Source: Sphingomonas aerophila
Lineage (GTDB): Bacteria > Pseudomonadota > Alphaproteobacteria > Sphingomonadales > Sphingomonadaceae
Direction of reading: 5' to 3'
Length of the DNA stretch: 64,000 bases
NCBI RefSeq assembly: GCF_014199305.1
Contig: NZ_JACIJK010000005.1
Location: 1-64,000, forward strand
Part shown: positions 1 to 7,221 of the stretch, one piece after another
Numbering within the stretch: the first letter of the stretch is position 1
Layout: every line of letters starts with the position of its first letter
Translations under genes and position numbers: made by a program
The notes under the pieces: generated by a model
Databases searched by the model: none
What the model saw: the letters and a program-made list of their open reading frames with translations, nothing else
What the model was told of the DNA's origin: nothing

Positions 1-239
1 TCGCACAAGCGGCGCTCAGACGTGATGCCGTACAGGCGACCGATCAGCGCCATGCGGATCAGCAGCTCAGGCGCGATCGAAGGCCGCCCCTTGCGACTGT
101 AATGCGGGGCGAGAGCATTGCGCAGCTCGTCTAGATCCATCAGCCGATCTATCCGGCGCAAGATGTGATCGGCAGGAAGCATCGCCTCTATAGCACGCCA
201 GCGCGTGCCCCTGCCGCCTCGCTGCTGCTCGCCCATCAT
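1..239 (-). CDS. Transposase, N-terminal fragment (partial at window edge)
   Basis: About 79 codons are open from ATG at 239 (an ATG at 236 is equally possible) to the window edge. The translation contains DHILRRID near residue 25, a GRPSIAPELLIRMALIGRLY block around 50-70 and ITSERRLC at the end, the N-terminal DUF772-type region of IS1182/IS5-like DDE transposases. The DDE catalytic residues would lie outside the window. It is transcribed away from crcB. The fragment cannot show whether the transposase is functional. Confidence 0.75.
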   Translation of the reverse strand, partial: MMGEQQRGGRGTRWRAIEAMLPADHILRRIDRLMDLDELRNALAPHYSRKGRPSIAPELLIRMALIGRLYGITSERRLC

Positions 240-315
240 GGCCGCTGCTCCGATCCGTTTCGGCGGGAACCCGTCAGAAGCGTGATCGCCTCACCCGGTC
301 TTTTTCAACAGCCCC
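1..315 (-). mobile_element. IS1182-like insertion sequence, left part cut by window edge
   Basis: A transposase N-terminus reads leftward off the window edge. The DNA behind its start ends in tttttcaacagcccc (301-315), which on the minus strand reads GGGGCTGTTGAAAAA, a typical IS terminal inverted repeat. The element therefore appears to end near 315, about 57 bases before crcB. Only one end is visible, so the other inverted repeat, the target duplication and the intactness of the element cannot be judged. The family is assigned from transposase similarity recalled from memory. Confidence 0.75.
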
Positions 316-371
316 GACCCTTTTAACCGCGCCTGTTTCGCCGCAGCCCCGAACGGTCTAGGGCGGGCGCC

Positions 372-752
372 ATGCCAACTTTATTCCTTGTTATGGCCGG
401 CGGCGCGATCGGCGCTGGCGCGCGGCACCTGACCGGCCGCGCGACGCTGTCCCTGTTCGGCGCCGGCCTTCCCTACGGCACACTGACCGTCAACCTTGCC
501 GGCGGCCTCTTGATGGGATTCCTCACGGGCCTTCTCGCACGGTGGGACAGCGCGCAGGGGGAGACGTGGCGGATGTTCCTCGGCGTCGGCATCCTGGGCG
601 GCTTCACCACCTTTTCCTCCTTCTCGCTCGACACGGTGTTGTTGTGGCAGCGGGGTGAGGCGGCTTGGGCGCTTGGCTATGTGATGCTGTCGGTGATCGG
701 ATCGATCGCCGCCCTGGCTGCGGGCCTGTTCCTGTCGCGGGTGCCGGCATGA
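372..752 (+). CDS. crcB: Fluoride ion exporter CrcB/Fluc
   Basis: A 126-residue, four-helix inner-membrane protein of the CrcB (Fluc) family, which assembles as a dual-topology dimer and exports fluoride. The sequence shows the GGAIGAGARH start, the conserved GTLTVNLAGGLLMGFLTG segment around residues 36-53 and GGFTTFSSFSLDT around 76-88, the Phe-rich fluoride pathway. Length is normal. Its stop overlaps the ATG of the downstream pseudouridine synthase by 4 nt (749-752), suggesting translational coupling. I see no fluoride riboswitch in the short leader. The IS end lies just upstream and may have replaced the original promoter region. Confidence 0.93.
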   Translation: MPTLFLVMAGGAIGAGARHLTGRATLSLFGAGLPYGTLTVNLAGGLLMGFLTGLLARWDSAQGETWRMFLGVGILGGFTTFSSFSLDTVLLWQRGEAAWALGYVMLSVIGSIAALAAGLFLSRVPA

Positions 753-1861
753 CCGCGCCCGATCCCGCGCAGGTGCGCCAGTTCAACATCGGCTATGACG
801 ATGACGACATTCGCGTCGATCGCTGGTTCAAGCGGCACCTGCCTGACACCAGCTTCACCCTGGTCGCGAAATGGGCGCGTACCGGCCAGTTGCGACTGGA
901 CGGCGCGCGGGTGGGTCCGGGCGACCGGATCAAGGCGGGCCAGGTGTTGCGCGTTCCCCCGGCCGAGCCGCCCGTCCCTGCCGGTGCGCGGCCCGTACGC
1001 GAGCGACCGCCGCTAAGCGACGACGAAGCGACGTTCGCGCGCGAGATGGTGATCCACAAGGATGCCGCCGCGCTGGTGCTCAACAAGCCGCCCGGCCTCG
1101 CGACCCAGGGCGGTACCAAGACGACGCAGCATGTCGATGGGCTTCTCGACGCGCTCCAGTTCGAGTCCGCCTCCCGGCCCAAGCTGGTCCACCGCCTGGA
1201 CAAGGACACGTCGGGCGCGTTGCTGGTCGCGCGATCTGCCCGCTCGGCGGCCTTCTTCGCCAAGGCGTTTTCGGGCCGTACCGCGCGCAAGGTGTACTGG
1301 GCGCTGGTCGTCGGCGTTCCTTCCATCGACGATGGCACGATTGAGCTGCCCATTGCCAAGCAGCCGGGCACCGGCGGCGAGAAGATGCACGTGGACGAGG
1401 CGGAGGGTCAGCCCGCCCGCTCGCGCTATCGCGTGATCGAGCGCGCCGGCAACCGCGCCTGCTGGGTCGAGCTACAGCCGTTCACCGGGCGCACACACCA
1501 GTTGCGCGTCCACATGGCCGCGATCGGCCACCCTATCGTCGGCGACGGCAAATATGGCGGCCCCGCTGCCTTCCTGACCGGTGGCATCAGCCGCAAGATG
1601 CACCTTCATGCCCGCCGCATCCGGGTCGACCATCCCGATGGCGGCGTGATCGACGTGTCGGCGGAACTGCCCACCCACTTCGCCGAAAGCCTGGCCGGGC
1701 TGGGGTTCGAGTTCGCGCTCGGCGACCGGATGCCGATCGACGACTATGTCGCGCCGACCGGGCAGGCGAAGAAGCAGGCCGAGAAAAAGGCTGGTCGCGC
1801 CCATGCCAAGGACATGCGCAAGGCACGGCGGGGGGAGCGGCGCGGTCGCGGCACTCGCTGA
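749..1861 (+). CDS. RluA-family 23S rRNA pseudouridine synthase
   Basis: A 370-residue cytoplasmic enzyme that isomerises uridine to pseudouridine in rRNA. An S4-like RNA-binding region lies near residues 15-70 (VDRWFKRHLP, then a basic GQLRLDGARVGPGDRI stretch). The RluA catalytic domain follows with HRLDKDTSGALLVA near 148, whose Asp is the catalytic nucleophile, and the GRTHQLRVHMA motif near 250. The C-terminal 30 residues are a Lys/Arg-rich tail typical of sphingomonad homologues. ATG 749 overlaps the crcB stop; a longer frame starting inside crcB is not credible. The S4 domain and length resemble RluC or RluD more than RluA, but the target uridines cannot be fixed from sequence alone. 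Confidence 0.88.
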   Translation: MTAPDPAQVRQFNIGYDDDDIRVDRWFKRHLPDTSFTLVAKWARTGQLRLDGARVGPGDRIKAGQVLRVPPAEPPVPAGARPVRERPPLSDDEATFAREMVIHKDAAALVLNKPPGLATQGGTKTTQHVDGLLDALQFESASRPKLVHRLDKDTSGALLVARSARSAAFFAKAFSGRTARKVYWALVVGVPSIDDGTIELPIAKQPGTGGEKMHVDEAEGQPARSRYRVIERAGNRACWVELQPFTGRTHQLRVHMAAIGHPIVGDGKYGGPAAFLTGGISRKMHLHARRIRVDHPDGGVIDVSAELPTHFAESLAGLGFEFALGDRMPIDDYVAPTGQAKKQAEKKAGRAHAKDMRKARRGERRGRGTR

Positions 1862-1921
1862 CGCGCGGTGTCCGGTCATGCGGGTTGCGCGAGTGCGGAT
1901 AGCGGGCCAAGCGCTGCGGCC

Positions 1922-2584
1922 ATGACGATCAAGCTCGCCATGTTCGATTGCGACGGCACGTTGGTGGACAGCCAGGCCAATATCTGCCTGGCGATGGAGG
2001 ACACCTTCGCCGCCAACGGCCTGACCCCGCCGACCCGCGCCGCCACCCGGCGGATCGTCGGGCTGAGCCTGGTGGAGGCAATGCGCGTGCTTTTGCCCGT
2101 CGCGGATGGCGAAGCTCACCACCGCCTGGCCCACGACTATAAGGAGGCGTACCGCGCCCGCCGCGCTGACGGCCGGCTGGACGAAGAGCCGTTGTTCGAG
2201 GGGGTGCGCGAGGCGCTGGACGCCTTGCGGGAGGCGGGCTGGCTGCTGGGCGTGGCGACCGGCAAGTCGGACCGGGGGCTGGCCCATGTCCTCGATCACC
2301 ACGGGCTCACCGACCTGTTCGTGACGTTGCAGACCGCTGACCGTCACCCGTCCAAGCCGGACCCCGCCATGCTGCTTGCCGGCATGAGGGAGGCCGGCGC
2401 CGCCGCCGACCGAACAGCCATGATCGGCGACACCAGCTTCGACATGGCGATGGGCCGTGCCGCAGGTGCGCGCGCGGTGGGCGTCGCCTGGGGCTATCAC
2501 CAACCCGAGGAATTGGCCGGCGCTGGTGCGGATGTCGTCGCGACTCATGCGCGCGAGCTCCTGGCGCTTGTGGCGCGGCCATGA
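1922..2584 (+). CDS. HAD-superfamily phosphatase, phosphoglycolate phosphatase-like
   Basis: A 220-residue HAD hydrolase. Motif I is FDCDGTLVDSQ (residues 7-17) with the nucleophilic Asp, motif II is ATGKS near 117, motif III is the Lys of HPSKPDPAML, and motif IV is GDTSFDM near 175. A helical cap follows motif I. These enzymes dephosphorylate small metabolites such as 2-phosphoglycolate; the true substrate is not visible. The start at 1922 gives the canonical N-terminus, and an upstream in-frame extension to 1868 adds only non-conserved residues. The stop overlaps the next small gene by 4 nt in a run of coupled genes ending with the ATP12 homologue. Confidence 0.87.
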   Translation: MTIKLAMFDCDGTLVDSQANICLAMEDTFAANGLTPPTRAATRRIVGLSLVEAMRVLLPVADGEAHHRLAHDYKEAYRARRADGRLDEEPLFEGVREALDALREAGWLLGVATGKSDRGLAHVLDHHGLTDLFVTLQTADRHPSKPDPAMLLAGMREAGAAADRTAMIGDTSFDMAMGRAAGARAVGVAWGYHQPEELAGAGADVVATHARELLALVARP

Positions 2585-2793
2585 GCGGCGGTGAGGATCA
2601 GGCTCGACAGCGCTGGCTGTTGCTGACTCTGGCGCGCATCGTCCCGGCACTGGGCGCGGCGTTCGGGATAGTGCTGATCGGGCGCGCGACCGAATGGCCG
2701 CAGAAACTGTTGGGGCTCGGCATCGTCTTGTCCGCGTTGCTGGTGCTCGCCACCCTGCCCCGCGCGCTTGCCCGGCGATGGAAATCGCGATGA
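2581..2793 (+). CDS. Small two-helix membrane protein, unknown function
   Basis: A 70-residue protein with two predicted hydrophobic helices (roughly residues 15-34 and 41-58) separated by TEWPQK and ending in a basic RRWKSR tail. It overlaps the HAD gene by 4 nt at its start and the ATP12 gene by 4 nt at its end, so its reading frame is strongly supported by gene packing. I do not recognise a named family. Its place between a phosphatase and an F1-ATPase assembly factor is the only functional hint. Confidence 0.72.
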   Translation: MSGGEDQARQRWLLLTLARIVPALGAAFGIVLIGRATEWPQKLLGLGIVLSALLVLATLPRALARRWKSR

Positions 2794-3473
2794 AGCGCTT
2801 CTGGAAACAGGTCACGCTGGATGCGGATCGCGGCGTGCTGCTCGATGGTCGCCCGGTGCGTACGCCCGGCCGATCGCCGCTACTGCTGGAAACCGATGCC
2901 CTGGCGCAGGCGGTCGCGGAGGAGTGGCGCGCTGTCGGCGACACTCTGGACCCGCGCGCGATGCCGCTGACCGGGCTTGCCAATGCTGCGGTGGACCGGA
3001 TCGCGCCCGACCCGGCCCGCTTTGCCGCCGACCTTGCCCGATATCGCGAGAGCGACCTGCTTTGTTACCGCGCGGACAGCCCCGAACCGCTGGTGGAGCG
3101 TCAGGCTGCCGCCTGGGACCCGCCGCTCGACTGGGCACAGCGCCGCTTCGATGTCGGTTTCGAGCGCGTGACGGGCATCATCCACCGCGCCCAGCCACCC
3201 GCAACGCTTCGCCGGCTGGGCGAGGCGGTGGCGGCGCTGCCTCCCTTCACGCTGGCGGGGCTGTCCCCGGTCGTGACCCTGACCGGCTCGCTTGTACTGG
3301 CGCTGATGCTGGTTGAGCGGGCGACCTCGCCCGAGGCCGCCTGGTCCGCAGCGCATGTCGATGAGGATTGGCAGGCGGAGCTGTGGGGCCAGGATGTGCT
3401 CGCGACCCAGGCCCGTGCCGCGCGCCGCGCCGAGTTCGACGCCGCGGTGCGTTTCCTGTCGCTGCTGGGCTGA
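2790..3473 (+). CDS. ATP12-family F1-ATPase assembly chaperone
   Basis: A 227-residue homologue of ATP12, the chaperone that binds the F1 alpha subunit during ATP synthase assembly in mitochondria and alphaproteobacteria. Recognisable are the beginning MKRFWKQV, RPVRTPGRSPLLL around 27-39, AVAEEWRAVGDTLDPRAMPLT near 48-68, the SDLLCYRAD segment near 90, and the helical C-terminus with HVDEDWQAELWG. The start at 2790 overlaps the previous stop. Length fits bacterial members. The gene closes the run of overlapping genes that begins with the HAD phosphatase. Confidence 0.88.
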   Translation: MKRFWKQVTLDADRGVLLDGRPVRTPGRSPLLLETDALAQAVAEEWRAVGDTLDPRAMPLTGLANAAVDRIAPDPARFAADLARYRESDLLCYRADSPEPLVERQAAAWDPPLDWAQRRFDVGFERVTGIIHRAQPPATLRRLGEAVAALPPFTLAGLSPVVTLTGSLVLALMLVERATSPEAAWSAAHVDEDWQAELWGQDVLATQARAARRAEFDAAVRFLSLLG

Positions 3474-3548
3474 ACTGCACCGTCAGGGCGGCCTTGCTCC
3501 CGCCTGATTCGCGCGTCACCGTCAACCTTCGCTGTCGAGAGGTCGCCT

Positions 3549-3890
3549 ATGCCGTCGTCCGTCGTGCTCGTGTCGTTGTTGCAGGCCGCCGCTCCAGCCC
3601 CTGGCCCCGCCTCCGCCCCGGCGGCGCATCAACTGCCCCGCATCGTGCTGCCGCTGGTCGGCCCGGCGCCGTGCAACGGCAACGGTGACGAAGTGGTGGT
3701 GTGCGGAAGGCGCGATCCGTATCGCTATCGGCTAAAGCCCCTGCCCGACCAGCAGGAAGCGGCCGCGCTGCCCAAGGCGGAGACAACCCTGTTCGGCAAC
3801 GTCAAGGGATCGGCGACAGTCGACAAGCAACAGATGCCGCAAGGCGCGGTCAGCAACCGCGTCATGCTGCACCTGAAAATGCCCTTCTAG
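3549..3890 (+). CDS. Secreted small protein of sphingomonad type, unknown function
   Basis: A 113-residue protein with a weak N-terminal signal-like segment (VVLVSLLQAAAPAPG), a Pro/Ala-rich linker, then a compact motif DEVVVCGRRDPYRYRL around residues 46-61. I recall this VVCGRR...YRL pattern from many uncharacterised exported proteins of sphingomonads, but no function is known to me. A GAGAGG ribosome-binding site precedes ATG 3549. It converges with gmk, whose stop lies 6 nt past this stop. Confidence 0.7.
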   Translation: MPSSVVLVSLLQAAAPAPGPASAPAAHQLPRIVLPLVGPAPCNGNGDEVVVCGRRDPYRYRLKPLPDQQEAAALPKAETTLFGNVKGSATVDKQQMPQGAVSNRVMLHLKMPF

Positions 3891-3896
3891 TCGGCC

Positions 3897-4577
3897 TTAG
3901 CGCGTCAGCCGGCGGATAAAGCCGATCAGCCCGGTCTGCCGCGACCGCTTCAGCCGTTCGGCACACAGGATGGTGCGCACGCCTTCGAAGCACGACTCGA
4001 CGTCGTCGTTGACCAGGACATAGTCATAGCCGTCCCAGTGGCTGACCTCGTTGGCCGCACGTGCCATGCGCGCCTCGATGACCTCGGCCGAATCGGTGGC
4101 GCGGCCCGAAAGGCGGCGGCGCAGTTCGTCCATGGATGGCGGGAAGATAAACACGCGCACCACGTCTCCGCCCGCGATCTGAAACAACTGCTGCGCGCCC
4201 TGCCAGTCGATGTCGAACAGCACGTCTTTGCCCGCGGCCAGCATGGTCTCGATCTGCGCACGAGGGGTGCCATAACGGTGACCAAAGACGTGCGCCCATT
4301 CCAGGAACTCGTCTTCCGCCACCATGCGGCGGAATTCTTCCAGATCGACGAAGTGATAGTCCTTGCCGTCGACTTCGCCCGGGCGGATCGGGCGAGTGGT
4401 CACCGATACCGACATGCCAAGCTCAGGCTCGGCGGCCAGCAGTTTGCGGGCGATGGTCGACTTGCCCGCACCAGAGGGCGAAGACAGCACGAACAGCACG
4501 CCGCGCCGCCTGAAGCCGTGCGCGTCGCCATGTCCGTCCGGGCCAGGGTGGGAGTCGGTCTGGGCGGCAGGGTCCAT
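3897..4577 (-). CDS. gmk: Guanylate kinase
   Basis: A 226-residue guanylate kinase, converting GMP and ATP to GDP and ADP in the cytoplasm. The P-loop SSPSGAGKSTIARKL is near residue 31, followed by the GMP-binding TTRPIRPGEVDGKDYHF and the HVFGHRYGTPR segment; the lid region is RLSGRATDSAEVIEARM. The start at 4577 leaves a non-conserved N-terminal extension of about 22 residues rich in His, Gly and Asp. A still longer frame runs to 4745 across the neighbouring divergent gene and is rejected. Only 19 nt separate this start from that of the DUF2585 gene, so one start may be annotated too far upstream. Confidence 0.93.
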   Translation of the reverse strand: MDPAAQTDSHPGPDGHGDAHGFRRRGVLFVLSSPSGAGKSTIARKLLAAEPELGMSVSVTTRPIRPGEVDGKDYHFVDLEEFRRMVAEDEFLEWAHVFGHRYGTPRAQIETMLAAGKDVLFDIDWQGAQQLFQIAGGDVVRVFIFPPSMDELRRRLSGRATDSAEVIEARMARAANEVSHWDGYDYVLVNDDVESCFEGVRTILCAERLKRSRQTGLIGFIRRLTR

Positions 4578-4596
4578 GTGGGCTAGTGGCGGCGCG

Positions 4597-5178
4597 ATGG
4601 GGTGGGCGTCAAGCCAATGCTGCGCCGCGGCGGCGAAAACCGCGCTGGCGATTTTGGGATTGTTGCTGGCAACAGCGGCGGCGCTGCTCGCGCTTGGTCG
4701 CTCGCCTATCTGTCCGTGCGGCACAGTCCGGCTTTGGCACGGCACCGTGCAGTCGGCTGAGAACAGCCAGCAATTGCTGGACTGGTACAGTCTGACCCAC
4801 CTTGTCCACGGGCTGCTTTTCTACATGGCAGGCGCTTTCCTGTTGCGCCGCTGGCCCGTCCACCGCCGCCTGATCGCGGCCGTCTCGGCAGAGGCCGCGT
4901 GGGAAATACTGGAAAACTCCCCGATCATCATAGACCGGTACCGCGCTGTCACGATGGCCTGGGGCTATGCCGGCGACAGCATCGTCAATTCGCTGTCCGA
5001 CATTGGCTGCATGACCCTGGGCTTCGTGCTCGCCTGGCGGCTGCCCTGGCGGGCGTCGGTGCTGCTCGGGGTCGGGTGCGAGTTGCTGGCCTTGTTGGTG
5101 ATCCGCGACAATCTGACGCTCAACGTGCTGATGCTGGTCTGGCCCATAGAGGCCGTGCGCGTCTGGCAGGCGGGCTGA
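4597..5178 (+). CDS. DUF2585 (UPF0314) membrane protein
   Basis: A 193-residue integral membrane protein of the alphaproteobacterial DUF2585/UPF0314 family, function unknown. Signature blocks are CPCGTVRLWHGTVQSAENSQ near residues 36-55, the LTHLVHGLLFYMAG helix, AAWEILENSPIIIDRYRA near 103-120, GDSIVNSLSDIGCM, and IRDNLTLNVLMLVWPIEA at the C-terminus. About five hydrophobic segments are present. Codons upstream of 4597 read across the gmk start and lack family similarity, so 4597 is preferred. It is transcribed divergently from gmk. Confidence 0.85.
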   Translation: MGWASSQCCAAAAKTALAILGLLLATAAALLALGRSPICPCGTVRLWHGTVQSAENSQQLLDWYSLTHLVHGLLFYMAGAFLLRRWPVHRRLIAAVSAEAAWEILENSPIIIDRYRAVTMAWGYAGDSIVNSLSDIGCMTLGFVLAWRLPWRASVLLGVGCELLALLVIRDNLTLNVLMLVWPIEAVRVWQAG

Positions 5179-5201
5179 CCACCTAACCAGACGCAGATGT
5201 G

Positions 5202-5399
5202 TCAGCGGACGCCGGTATCCCTGCGCCGGTCATAAGCCTTCTTAGCGACGTAAGCCCCGCCCAACAGCATGCCGAGCGGACCCATGCGACGCATGGCGCC
5301 CATGGCAAGCGCGCCGACCATGGCGCCCTTCACACCGCCGCGTCCATCGCGACAATCGATCTCGCGCCCGACAAGCGCACCCACAATCCTGCCGATCAT
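5202..5399 (-). CDS. Small Gly/Ala/Met-rich protein, unknown function
   Basis: A 65-residue protein with a hydrophobic core (GAMVGALAMGAMRRMGPLG) and basic ends, consistent with a membrane-associated peptide. Its ATG at 5399 overlaps the stop of the upstream 70-residue gene by 4 nt and has a GGTGGAGCA ribosome-binding site. The pair forms a small two-gene unit downstream of fumC on the same strand. I do not recognise a family with a known role. Confidence 0.62.
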   Translation of the reverse strand: MIGRIVGALVGREIDCRDGRGGVKGAMVGALAMGAMRRMGPLGMLLGGAYVAKKAYDRRRDTGVR

Positions 5400-5608
5400 T
5401 GCTCCACCTTTCCGAAAACACGATCCTTGAGTTCGGTCGCGCCGCGCAGAACTGCCCAGCCGACGGCATAGGTGACGACCACCGGCGCGACGACCTTCAG
5501 CACATTGGCCGTGATCGCGCCGTAGATGGCGCCGTCCGCGGCACTGTCGTCGCCGCTCATCGAATCGATCGCGCCGCCGATCAGGCCGCCGATAGTGGTT
5601 GCACTCAC
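5396..5608 (-). CDS. Small hydrophobic protein, unknown function
   Basis: A 70-residue protein with a Gly-rich start (TIGGLIGGAID), an acidic turn (MSGDDSAADG) and a hydrophobic helix around residues 36-55, ending in a charged ELKDRVFGKVEQ. The start is a GTG at 5608, chosen because AAAGGAG stands 7 nt upstream of it. It overlaps the 65-residue gene by 4 nt, indicating co-translation. No recognised family. Confidence 0.62.
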   Translation of the reverse strand: MSATTIGGLIGGAIDSMSGDDSAADGAIYGAITANVLKVVAPVVVTYAVGWAVLRGATELKDRVFGKVEQ

Positions 5609-5694
5609 GCACTATACTCCTTTGGAGGACAGACGCGGGAGCAGCGGGCGAGTTCCCAAGGCGTATCCTGGGCTTGTTCTTCGACTAGTCCGCC

Positions 5695-7089
5695 TCACCT
5701 CTCGCCCAGCATGGCCTCGGGTCGCACGACGCGATCGAACGTCGCCTCGTCCACCAGCCCCAGTTCCAGCCCCGCTTCCTTCAGCGTCTGCCCGTTTGCG
5801 TGCGCGTGCTTGGCAATCTTGGCGGCATTGTCATAGCCGATTTCGGGCGCGAGCGCAGTGACCAGCATCAGCGACCGCCCGACCAGCGCCGCGATATTGT
5901 CGCGCCGCGCCACCGTTCCCTCGACCAGCCGCTCGGCAAAGCTGACCATGCCTACCGACAGCAACTGCACCGACCGCAAGACATTCGCGCCGATCAGCGG
6001 CTTGAACACGTTGAGCTCCATATGCCCCTGCATGCCGCCGACGGTGACGGCGACGTTGTTGCCCATCACCTGGGCCGCAACCATGGTCAGCATCTCCGCC
6101 TGGGTCGGGTTGACCTTGCCCGGCATGATCGAACTACCGGGCTCGTTGGCGGGCAGTTCCAGCTCACCCAGCCCAGAGCGGGGCCCAGAGCCCAGCAAGC
6201 GAATGTCGTTGGCGATCTTGGTCAGTGCCACCGCCAGCACGTTGAGCGTCCCGTGCAGGTCGACCAGCCCGTCGTTCGACGCCAGCGCCTCGAACTTGTT
6301 GGGCGCGGTGATGAAGGGCAGCCCGGTCAGGTCCGCAATCTCCTTCGCCACATCCTCGGCAAATCCGCGCGGTGCGTTCAGCCCCGTGCCGACCGCGGTG
6401 CCGCCTTGGGCCAGCGGCATGATGTTGTACTTCAGCGTCCCCTCGATCCGGTGGCGCGCGTTGGCGATCTGTTGCGCATAGCCGGAGAACTCCTGCCCCA
6501 GCGTCAGCGGCGTCGCGTCCTGAAGGTGGGTGCGGCCGATCTTGACCACATCGTCCCACTCGGTCGCCTTGGCGTGCAGCGCCGCATGGAGCCGGTCGAG
6601 CGCCGGATAAAGCTGCTGCGTCACGGCCAGCGCCGCCGCGACGTGCAGCGCGGTTGGAAAGCTGTCGTTGGAGGACTGGCCGCGGTTGACGTCGTCATTG
6701 GGGTGAATCGGCGTTTTGCCGCCGCGCGTACCCGACAGCACCTCGTTGGCGCGGCCGGCTATCACCTCATTCACGTTCATGTTCGACTGGGTGCCGCTGC
6801 CCGTCTGCCAGATCACCAGCGGGAACTGGTCATCCAGCTTGCCATCCACGATTTCTCCTGCCGCGGCCTCGATCGCGTCCGCCTTTTGTGCGTCAAGGCC
6901 ATGGCGGCGGTTTACCCGCGCGCAGGCCCGCTTCACGATCGCCAGCGCGTGCACGATGCCGATTGGCATGCGCTCACGCTCACCGAACGGGAAGTTCTCG
7001 ATCGATCGCTCGGTCTGCGCCCCCCAATAGGCGCTGGCGGGAACCTCGATCGGGCCGATCGAGTCTGTTTCGGTGCGGGTGTCTGTCAT
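5695..7089 (-). CDS. fumC: Class II fumarate hydratase
   Basis: A 464-residue cytoplasmic class II fumarase, the iron-independent enzyme that hydrates fumarate to L-malate in the TCA cycle. The fumarase/aspartase signature [13 protein letters not shown] is near residue 316, with the substrate-binding [14 protein letters not shown] near 96 and the SSNDSFPT block near 138. The length matches the family. It is divergent from the M13 peptidase gene, with 132 nt between the two starts. Confidence 0.96.
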   Translation of the reverse strand: MTDTRTETDSIGPIEVPASAYWGAQTERSIENFPFGERERMPIGIVHALAIVKRACARVNRRHGLDAQKADAIEAAAGEIVDGKLDDQFPLVIWQTGSGTQSNMNVNEVIAGRANEVLSGTRGGKTPIHPNDDVNRGQSSNDSFPTALHVAAALAVTQQLYPALDRLHAALHAKATEWDDVVKIGRTHLQDATPLTLGQEFSGYAQQIANARHRIEGTLKYNIMPLAQGGTAVGTGLNAPRGFAEDVAKEIADLTGLPFITAPNKFEALASNDGLVDLHGTLNVLAVALTKIANDIRLLGSGPRSGLGELELPANEPGSSIMPGKVNPTQAEMLTMVAAQVMGNNVAVTVGGMQGHMELNVFKPLIGANVLRSVQLLSVGMVSFAERLVEGTVARRDNIAALVGRSLMLVTALAPEIGYDNAAKIAKHAHANGQTLKEAGLELGLVDEATFDRVVRPEAMLGER

Positions 7090-7221
7090 GCACCCTCAAC
7101 GGGGTTGGCCGCCTCCGGTTGCCTGGGTGCGATAGGTCAGCGATCCTGTTGCGTCGCAGCAGCGGCCGTGCCAGCATCCCTCCGGTCCGGGCGTCCTGCC
7201 CGCGGTGGAGAGAAATCCTTG

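Noticed and set aside
316..371. Possible crcB fluoride riboswitch
   Set aside because: The leader is only about 56 nt and none of the conserved fluoride aptamer blocks is present.
5800..7221. Very long open frame continuous with the M13 peptidase, antisense to fumC
   Set aside because: The upstream 474 codons are the complement of fumC, with high Arg/His and no conserved pattern. The signal peptide and a ribosome-binding site place the real start at TTG 7222.
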